From NCBI RefSeq assembly GCF_029643245.1, contig NZ_CP116398.1, positions 3,348,001-3,412,000 on the forward strand: DNA of 64,000 nucleotides. Direction: 5' to 3'. Both the position numbers and the translations under genes were made by a program. This stretch comes from Methylomonas sp. EFPC3. GTDB taxonomy: Bacteria; Pseudomonadota; Gammaproteobacteria; Methylococcales; Methylomonadaceae. The notes under the pieces were generated by a model. It had not been told where the DNA came from. It saw only the letters and a program-made list of their open reading frames with translations, and did no database searches. Shown here one piece after another: positions 57,869 through 64,000 of the stretch (positions within the stretch are counted from its first letter, which is position 1; each line of letters opens with the position of its first letter).

Positions 57869-58978
57869 ATGACCCACGGAAAAATCATTGCATTGGTCGT
57901 TGCCTTGCTGTCGATGATCGGGCTCGGTCTGGCGGTTGGCAGCGCTAAGGAACCTGCGCCCGCCGCATTACCGGCCGCCAACCCGGCGCTTAGCGTCACC
58001 ACGGTGCAGCCGCAAATGGTGGACATGCCGATTGCCCTGACCGCCAACGGTTCGATCGCGGCGTGGCAGGAAGCGGTGATCGGTGCCGAAATCGGCGACT
58101 TGCGGCTCAACGCCGTTAACGTGCAAGTCGGGGAAACCGTGAAGAAAGGCCAGGTGTTGGCAACCTTTGCCGACGAAAGCGTGTTGGCCGACATTGCGCA
58201 AAGCCGCGGCATCGTTGCCGAAGCCGAAGCCAATCTGGCGGAAGCGCGGGCCAATGCCGAACGCGCGCGCAAAGTGCTGGAGAAAGGTGCGTTGAGCGCC
58301 CAGCAGGTCGACCAATACTTGACCGGCGCCAAAACCGCCGAAGCCAAACTGCAATCGGCCAAGGCGCAACTGGAGGTGCAATTACTGCGCTTGAAGTACA
58401 CCAAGGTTCTGGCCAGCGACGATGGCGTAATCTCGTCACGCAGCGCGACATTGGGCGCCGTCGCGGCCAAAGGCCAGGAGTTATTCAAACTGATCCGGCA
58501 GAACCGGTTGGAATGGCGGGGTGAAGTCACTGCTGCCGAAATGACGCAACTGCGGCCCGGCGTCGCGGTGACGGTCGAAGTGCCGAATGTCGGCAGCATC
58601 CGGGGAAGTGTGCGTTTCCTGGCACCAACTTTGGACGAACAAAGCCGTAACGGCCTGGTTTACGTCGATCTGCCTAACGCGGCGCAAAGCGGTTTGCGGG
58701 CCGGCATGTTCGGTCGCGGCGAATTTCATCTCGGTTCCAGCGCCGGCCTGACCGTACCGCAAGACGCACTATCGCTGCGCGAAGGTTTCAGTTACGTGTT
58801 CCGCCTGACCGAGCAGAGCGGCGAGCGGGCCAAGGTCGAGCAGGTCAAAGTCCAATTGGGCCGCCGCGCCGGAGATAAACTGGAAGTGCTGGCAGGCCTG
58901 AACCCCGGCGATCGCCTGGTGGCCAGAGGCGCATCCTTCCTGGCCGACGGCGACAGCGTCAGAGTGGTGGCGCCATGA
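57869..58978 (+). CDS. RND efflux periplasmic adaptor (HlyD/MexE-like)
   Basis: 369 residues. The N-terminal membrane or signal segment is IIALVVALLSMIGLGLAVGS, and no lipobox cysteine is seen. The lipoyl-like half (AEIGDLRLNAVNVQVGETVKKGQVLATF) flanks a coiled-coil hairpin (about 120-165). The beta-barrel and proximal domains follow. It links the inner-membrane pump to an outer-membrane channel, which is not encoded here. GGAGG precedes the ATG. It overlaps the pump gene by four bases. Confidence 0.93.
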   Translation: MTHGKIIALVVALLSMIGLGLAVGSAKEPAPAALPAANPALSVTTVQPQMVDMPIALTANGSIAAWQEAVIGAEIGDLRLNAVNVQVGETVKKGQVLATFADESVLADIAQSRGIVAEAEANLAEARANAERARKVLEKGALSAQQVDQYLTGAKTAEAKLQSAKAQLEVQLLRLKYTKVLASDDGVISSRSATLGAVAAKGQELFKLIRQNRLEWRGEVTAAEMTQLRPGVAVTVEVPNVGSIRGSVRFLAPTLDEQSRNGLVYVDLPNAAQSGLRAGMFGRGEFHLGSSAGLTVPQDALSLREGFSYVFRLTEQSGERAKVEQVKVQLGRRAGDKLEVLAGLNPGDRLVARGASFLADGDSVRVVAP

Positions 58979-61900
58979 ACGTATCGGCTTGGTGCATCCG
59001 CAACCCGATCCCGGCGCTGATGCTGTTCGTGCTGCTGTCGTTCGGCGGCGTGCACAGCTTCAAAACCATGAAGATTCAGAATTTTCCGGATCTGGATTTA
59101 CCCACGGTTACGGTCACGGCAAAGCTGCCCGGAGCCTCGCCGGCGCAACTGGAAACCGAGGTGGCGCGCAAAATCGAAAACGCCATTGCCACCTTGCAGG
59201 GTTTGAAGCACATCATGACCAAAGTCCAGGACGGCAGTGCGACCATCACCGCCCAATTTCGCCTGGAAAAGCCGGTGCAGGAGGCGGTGGAGGATGTGCG
59301 TTCCGCCGTGACCAAGGTGCGCACCGATTTGCCCAGCGATCTGCGCGATCCTATCGTCAATAAACTCGATCTGGCCGGCTCGCCGATTCTGGCGTTTACC
59401 GTGCGCTCCGACCAGCGCGACGACGAAGCCTTGTCCTGGTTCGTCGAAGACACCGTCGCCAAGCGCTTACTGGCTGTAAACGGCGTTGGCGCCGTGACGC
59501 GGGTCGGCGGCGTCAGCCGGGAAGTGACGATTGCGCTCGATCCGGTCAAATTGCAGGCTTTGGGTGCGACTGCGGCCGACATTTCCCGCCAGTTGCGCGA
59601 AATGCAGCGCGAAAGCGCCGGCGGCCGTACCGATCTGGGCAGCGGCGAGCAGCCGGTGCGCACCTTGGCCAACGTGCTCTCGGTGGATGAGATGCGGCCG
59701 CTGCAATTGGCGTTGCCGGACGGTCGTCATATCCGTCTGGATCAGGTCGCCACGGTCGAAGACTCGGTGGCCGAACGCCGGGCTGCGGCGTTTCTGGACG
59801 GGAAGCCGGTGGTGGGTTTCGAGGTCACCCGCAGCCGCGGCGCCGGTGAAGTCGAGGTCGGCGCCGGCGTTAAAAAAGCGTTAGACGAGCTTTTGGCCGC
59901 GAATCCGGACATCGAATTCAGCGAGGCTTTCAATTTCGTCGATCCGGTTGCGGAAGAATTTGAAGGCTCAATGGCCATGCTCTACGAAGGCAGTTTGCTG
60001 GCGGTGCTGGTGGTCTGGCTGTTTCTGCGCGACTGGCGCGCTACCTTCATCTCGGCGGTAGCCTTGCCCTTGTCGGTGGTGCCTGCCTTCATCGGTATGG
60101 ACCTGTTCGGGTTTTCGTTGAACGTGATCACCTTGCTGGCCTTGTCGCTGGTGATAGGCATCCTGGTCGACGACGCTATCGTTGAAGTGGAAAACATCGT
60201 CCGCCATTTGCGGATGGGCAAGACGCCGTACCAGGCAGCAATGGAAGCCGCCGACGAAATCGGTCTGGCCGTGGTCGCCACCACCTTTGCCCTGGTCGCG
60301 GTGTTTTTGCCGACCGCGTTCATGAGCGGCGTTGCCGGCCGCTTTTTCAAACAATTCGGTTGGACGGCGGCGTTGGCGGTGATGGCCTCGCTGGTGGTGG
60401 CGCGGATGCTGACACCGATGATGTCCGCCTATCTGTTGAAAGGCACCGGCCACCAGGAAATAGCCGAAGGACCGTTGATGCGCTGGTACATGCGTGCTGC
60501 CGCCTGGTGCCTGAGGCATCGCCTGCTGACGATCAGCGGTGCGGCGGCGTTTTTCGTCGGCTCGCTGATGCTGATTCCCTTATTGCCGACCGGTTTCATT
60601 CCAGCCGACGATAATCCGCAAACCCAGGTGTTCGTCGAATTGCCGCCGGGGGCCAGCTTGAACCAGACCCAAGCCTTGGCGGAAGCCGCCCGGCTTCTGG
60701 TGGCCGACATTCAATACGTGAAGACGGTCTATACCACGATAGGCGCCGGCTCGGCCGGTAGCGATCCGATGGCCGGCGATCAGGGTGCCGGCGAAGTGCG
60801 TAAAGCCACGTTGACCATTACCTTGGCCAGCCGCCGCGACCGACCGGTCCGAAAACAGGTTATCGAACAACAGATTCGGCAAGCCTTGGAAAAATTACCC
60901 GGGGTGCGTACCAAAGTCGGCTTGGGGGCGTCCGGCGAGAAATACGTGCTGGTGTTAAGCGGCGACGATCCGCAAGCCCTGTATAGCGCAGCCCGCGCCG
61001 TCGAGCGCGATCTGCGGACGATTCCGGGCCTGGGCAGCATTGCCTCCAGCGCTGCGCTGGTCCGGCCGGAAATTGCCGTAAGGCCGGATTTCGCCCGCGC
61101 CGCCGACCTGGGCGTCACCACCGCCGCATTGGCCGAAACCTTGCGCATCGCCACGGTCGGCGATTACGACTGGTCGCTGTCCAAGCTGAATCTGGCCCAG
61201 CGCCAAGTGCCGATGGTGGTGAAGCTGGCCGCCGAAGGCCGCCGCGATCTGGCGGTGCTGGAACGGCTGGCGGTGCCGTCGGCAAAAAGCGGTAGCGGTA
61301 CGGTCTTGGTCGGCCAGGTGGCGAAACTGGAACTGTCCAGCGGCCCGGCCGTGATCGACCGTTACGACCGTTCGCGCAACGTCAATTTCGAGATCGAACT
61401 GTCCGGCCAGCCGCTCGGCGAAGTCACCGCCGCGGTCGCCAATCTGCCCAGCATCCGCAATCTGCCGGCCGGCGTCAAACGCATCAGCATCGGCGACGCC
61501 GAGATGATGGAAGAGCTGTTTTCCAGTTTCGGTTTGGCGATGCTGACCGGCTTGCTCTGCATCCTGGTGGTGCTGATCCTGCTGTTCAAGGATTTCATCC
61601 AGCCGATCACGATCCTGGCCGCGCTGCCATTATCGTTCGGCGGCGGTTTCGTCGCCTTGCTGTTGACCGGCAAGGCCTTCTCGATGCCCTCGTTGATCGG
61701 TTTGGTGATGTTGATGGGCATCGCCACCAAAAACTCGATTCTGCTGGTCGAATATGCCATCGTCGCCCGCCGCGATCATGGCATGAGTCGCGCCGATGCG
61801 TTGCTGGATGCCTGCCGCAAACGGGCCCGGCCGATTGTGATGACCACCATCGCGATGGGCGCCGGGATGCTGCCGATCGCACTCGGTACCGGCGATGCCG

Positions 61901-62088
61901 ATGCCTCGTTCCGCAGCCCGATGGCAATTGCGGTGATCGGCGGCCTGATCACCTCGACCTTGCTCAGTTTGTTGGTGATTCCGGTGGCGTTTACTTATCT
62001 GGACGACGGTAAGCAATGCGCGCTGCTACTGTGGCGGCGTTGTTTCGGCGGCAAAACCGCCGGGGCCCAGGCGCCGGTTCCGGATTGA
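58975..62088 (+). CDS. RND family efflux pump (AcrB/MexF type)
   Basis: 1037 residues, normal for the HAE1-like pumps, with 12 membrane segments. Visible are LDLPTVTVTAKLPGASP at the N-terminus, GILVDDAIVEVENIVRH with the proton-relay aspartates in TM4, and LMGIATKNSILLVEYAI in TM11. It exports drugs or other toxic compounds with proton influx. The substrate is not predictable. A TolC-like channel must come from elsewhere in the genome. Confidence 0.95.
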   Translation: MNVSAWCIRNPIPALMLFVLLSFGGVHSFKTMKIQNFPDLDLPTVTVTAKLPGASPAQLETEVARKIENAIATLQGLKHIMTKVQDGSATITAQFRLEKPVQEAVEDVRSAVTKVRTDLPSDLRDPIVNKLDLAGSPILAFTVRSDQRDDEALSWFVEDTVAKRLLAVNGVGAVTRVGGVSREVTIALDPVKLQALGATAADISRQLREMQRESAGGRTDLGSGEQPVRTLANVLSVDEMRPLQLALPDGRHIRLDQVATVEDSVAERRAAAFLDGKPVVGFEVTRSRGAGEVEVGAGVKKALDELLAANPDIEFSEAFNFVDPVAEEFEGSMAMLYEGSLLAVLVVWLFLRDWRATFISAVALPLSVVPAFIGMDLFGFSLNVITLLALSLVIGILVDDAIVEVENIVRHLRMGKTPYQAAMEAADEIGLAVVATTFALVAVFLPTAFMSGVAGRFFKQFGWTAALAVMASLVVARMLTPMMSAYLLKGTGHQEIAEGPLMRWYMRAAAWCLRHRLLTISGAAAFFVGSLMLIPLLPTGFIPADDNPQTQVFVELPPGASLNQTQALAEAARLLVADIQYVKTVYTTIGAGSAGSDPMAGDQGAGEVRKATLTITLASRRDRPVRKQVIEQQIRQALEKLPGVRTKVGLGASGEKYVLVLSGDDPQALYSAARAVERDLRTIPGLGSIASSAALVRPEIAVRPDFARAADLGVTTAALAETLRIATVGDYDWSLSKLNLAQRQVPMVVKLAAEGRRDLAVLERLAVPSAKSGSGTVLVGQVAKLELSSGPAVIDRYDRSRNVNFEIELSGQPLGEVTAAVANLPSIRNLPAGVKRISIGDAEMMEELFSSFGLAMLTGLLCILVVLILLFKDFIQPITILAALPLSFGGGFVALLLTGKAFSMPSLIGLVMLMGIATKNSILLVEYAIVARRDHGMSRADALLDACRKRARPIVMTTIAMGAGMLPIALGTGDADASFRSPMAIAVIGGLITSTLLSLLVIPVAFTYLDDGKQCALLLWRRCFGGKTAGAQAPVPD

Positions 62089-62271
62089 CCGTCCAGCGGG
62101 GCCGGCCGTTTCGGTCCCGCGACTCCAAATGGTGCATAGCGGGTCAGCACGGCGGGCAAACGGTCCAAACCGGTGCGGTGCCGGACGCTGACCAACGGTA
62201 TTTTCGAGTCGATAAGGCTGGCGAGAAATTTGCTGCACACAAAGCCAGTCTCCACTTTCGACGAGTACCCC

Positions 62272-63444
62272 ATGCCCGCTTCGTTGCTTTCCGCCGTTCT
62301 CGGCAACTATCGGCTTCACCATCAATTCCTGTTCCTGTCCGGCCTGATCGCGCTGCCGGCAATGCTTAGTGCGGCCGTGGTCGCCAACGGCTACCCCGGC
62401 CTGTCGCCGGAGCTGTGGCTGGCGGCGACTGCCGGCCAATTGCCCTGGATGATCGCGCTGTACGCCCTCTACGCCGGATTGCGTAACGGGCTGCAAAGTC
62501 TGCTTGCTGCACAGCGCCAACTTGCGAACGGCGATTTCGACGTGCGCTTGCAGGTCGTCGGCCGCGACGAGTTGGCTGAACTGGGCGTTGGCTTTAACGA
62601 TACGGTACGCGAACTGGGCCGGCGGATGAACAAGGTGCAGGCGTCGATCCAGGAAGTGACCTACGCCGCCGACCAGTTGCACCAAGGCTCCGGCCAGGTT
62701 GCCGACCAACTCGACCTGCAGCGGAAGAGCACGACGATGATGGCGGCGGCCATCGAGCAAATGTCGGCCAGCATCCTGGGCGTGGCCGGCCAATGCCGGG
62801 AAACCGAAAAGATTTCCTCGACCACGCAACAACTGTCGCTGCAAGGCCAGCATTCGATCGATAGTTTTATTGCCGATATCAAGCAACTGTTCCTGGAAAT
62901 AGAGGAGCTGGCCGGTTTGATGCGCAACCTGGAACAGCATTCCCAGCAGGTCTCGCAAATCTCGGAGATGATCAAGGCCATTTCCGAACAGACCAATCTA
63001 CTGGCGTTGAACGCGGCGATCGAAGCGGCGCGGGCCGGCGAATACGGCCGCGGTTTTGCCGTCGTGGCCGACGAAGTGCGGACGTTGGCGCAACGGGTCA
63101 GGCTGTCGGCCGAGGAGATCACCGGCACCACCCAAGCGGTGCGCGAGCAAATCGATCGCGCCGTGCGTTCGATCGACGCCACGCAGCAACGCACCGAGCA
63201 GGGTATAGACAAGGCTTACAGCGTGGAGCGCGTGCTGGCCGGGATCAAGGAATATGCCGACAGCGCCTTGGACAACGTGTCGATGATCGCCACCAGCACC
63301 GAACAGCAAAGCCAAGTCAGTCTGGAGATCGGTCGCAACGTGGAAAGCATCGCCCAGCATGTCGAAGAAAACAGCAAAGCCGCCCAGGAATCGGCGGCGA
63401 TCGCCCGCCACCTGTCGAAACTGGCGCAAGTCGCAGCCCATTAA
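62272..63444 (+). CDS. Methyl-accepting chemotaxis protein without a sensor domain
   Basis: 390 residues from the ATG at 62272 ([19 protein letters not shown]). A frame open to 62173 adds no homology. Two membrane segments (about 17-35 and 49-72) are separated by only about 15 residues, so there is no periplasmic ligand domain. A HAMP-like region ([18 protein letters not shown]) precedes the signalling domain, with [19 protein letters not shown] and [14 protein letters not shown]. Signals may come from the membrane or from a partner. The next gene, 20 bases downstream, may supply it. Confidence 0.92.
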   Translation: MPASLLSAVLGNYRLHHQFLFLSGLIALPAMLSAAVVANGYPGLSPELWLAATAGQLPWMIALYALYAGLRNGLQSLLAAQRQLANGDFDVRLQVVGRDELAELGVGFNDTVRELGRRMNKVQASIQEVTYAADQLHQGSGQVADQLDLQRKSTTMMAAAIEQMSASILGVAGQCRETEKISSTTQQLSLQGQHSIDSFIADIKQLFLEIEELAGLMRNLEQHSQQVSQISEMIKAISEQTNLLALNAAIEAARAGEYGRGFAVVADEVRTLAQRVRLSAEEITGTTQAVREQIDRAVRSIDATQQRTEQGIDKAYSVERVLAGIKEYADSALDNVSMIATSTEQQSQVSLEIGRNVESIAQHVEENSKAAQESAAIARHLSKLAQVAAH

Positions 63445-63464
63445 CCCGCACCGCACATATTCCG

Positions 63465-64000
63465 ATGGCCAATACCTTAATTTTATTATGCGCGGCCGCC
63501 GGCTCGGCCGGCTCGGTGTTTGCCGCGATCTGGCATTGCCGCAACCGAAGCCGACTCGCTCACTTGGCCGGCCAACAAACCAGCATCGCCATCAACCGCC
63601 AACTAAAGCAATTACTCGGCAAAATACAACAGCACCGCGGTATGGTCAGCGGCTATCTGAACGGCGATGCCAGTTTCAAATATAAAATTTCGGCATTGCA
63701 GGCCGAAATCGACCGCGAAGCCGAACAAATCGCCGCCAGCTTGCAGGCCTTGCCGGCCCATCGTGCCGGATTCGAGTCGATTCAATCCCGCTGGCGCGCA
63801 TTGAGCCCGACCGTACTGCACGGCACCCGCGAGCAAAGCTTCGACAATCACTGCCAATTGATCTCGGCCGTACTGGATTTGATACGCGACATCGCCGAAC
63901 GCAGCCAATTGCACTGCGATAGCGCCTGCCCGTTCGGATTCGTCGAGATTGTTTGGCATTTGTTGCCGGACACTGCCGAAGCGATCGGCCAAACCCGGGC
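63465..64000 (+). CDS. Probable membrane sensor protein, 3' end outside window
   Basis: 178 codons from the ATG at 63465, open to the window edge. A short N-terminal hydrophobic stretch (LILLCAAAGSAGSVFAAIW) is followed by a helical domain with QLLGKIQQHRGMVSGYLNGD. This resembles the start of nitrate/nitrite-sensing or similar four-helix sensor domains (QQHRG...NGD). It may partner the adjacent chemotaxis protein. The family is not certain. Confidence 0.6.
   Translation, partial: MANTLILLCAAAGSAGSVFAAIWHCRNRSRLAHLAGQQTSIAINRQLKQLLGKIQQHRGMVSGYLNGDASFKYKISALQAEIDREAEQIAASLQALPAHRAGFESIQSRWRALSPTVLHGTREQSFDNHCQLISAVLDLIRDIAERSQLHCDSACPFGFVEIVWHLLPDTAEAIGQTR

Overview
The window reads as one chromosomal segment of a GC-rich gammaproteobacterium. 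Evidence for this is the order glyQ-glyS-gmhB-plsC, an E. coli-like initiator tRNA, tRNA-Arg(CCG) and tRNA-Thr(CGT), a class A RNase P RNA, and the YadGH, Kup, MetH and TonB-ExbBD families. The overall flavour (HTTM-DCC fusion protein, many short secreted proteins, RAYT palindromes, methionine salvage beside rnpB) resembles Methylococcales such as Methylomonas. That is an inference only: no methane-oxidation gene lies in the window.

Layout. 1-2348: end of a putative zinc peptidase gene and a YadGH-type ABC exporter. 2454-12074: a compact defence operon on the minus strand, read as hsdM, a DUF1016 nuclease, hsdS, mntA, hepT, a REP-associated tyrosine transposase (RAYT) and hsdR. All but one of its junctions are overlaps of 4-14 bp. 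The RAYT, hsdS and hsdM reading frames carry short palindromes that are translated in frame, and hsdR carries a different 93-bp inverted-repeat element. The operon lies just downstream of tRNA-Thr. 12205-16727: tRNA-Thr, two small exported proteins, metG, a soluble RnfB-like ferredoxin and tRNA-Arg. 16728-20811: an AT-richer accessory stretch with unknown genes, an autotransporter and a 128-bp MITE with a CTAA target duplication. 20812-24300: initiator tRNA, rnpB, mtnB-mtnD-mtnC and rimK. 24339-26226: tonB-exbB-exbD. 26451-31983: kup, a His/Asp/Arg-rich lipoprotein, a fumarylacetoacetase-family enzyme and trpE-trpG.

32023-35337: an ECF sigma factor, its anti-sigma factor and a subtilisin-like lipoprotein in one operon, with a TorF-type outer-membrane protein upstream. 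35497-41776: Lrp regulator and leuA, a uracil-DNA glycosylase coupled to exonuclease III, an MTHFR-family protein with a ModE-type regulator, and an Old Yellow Enzyme. 41936-47782: an unknown membrane protein, trmB, a glutaredoxin-like protein and metH, which carries a one-base frameshift as given. 47860-51458: small membrane proteins, including a 42-residue one with its own strong promoter and terminator, an HTTM-DCC protein and two paralogous small lipoproteins. 51518-56879: glyQ-glyS-gmhB-plsC and ubiA. 57090-64000: a TetR regulator with a double operator, an RND efflux adaptor and pump, a chemotaxis transducer and the start of a probable sensor gene.

The most unusual part is the hsd operon. 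A type I restriction system, a HepT/MntA toxin-antitoxin pair and a domesticated-looking RAYT are joined by overlapping reading frames, and the RAYT-type palindromes I could find lie only inside the coding sequences of this operon.
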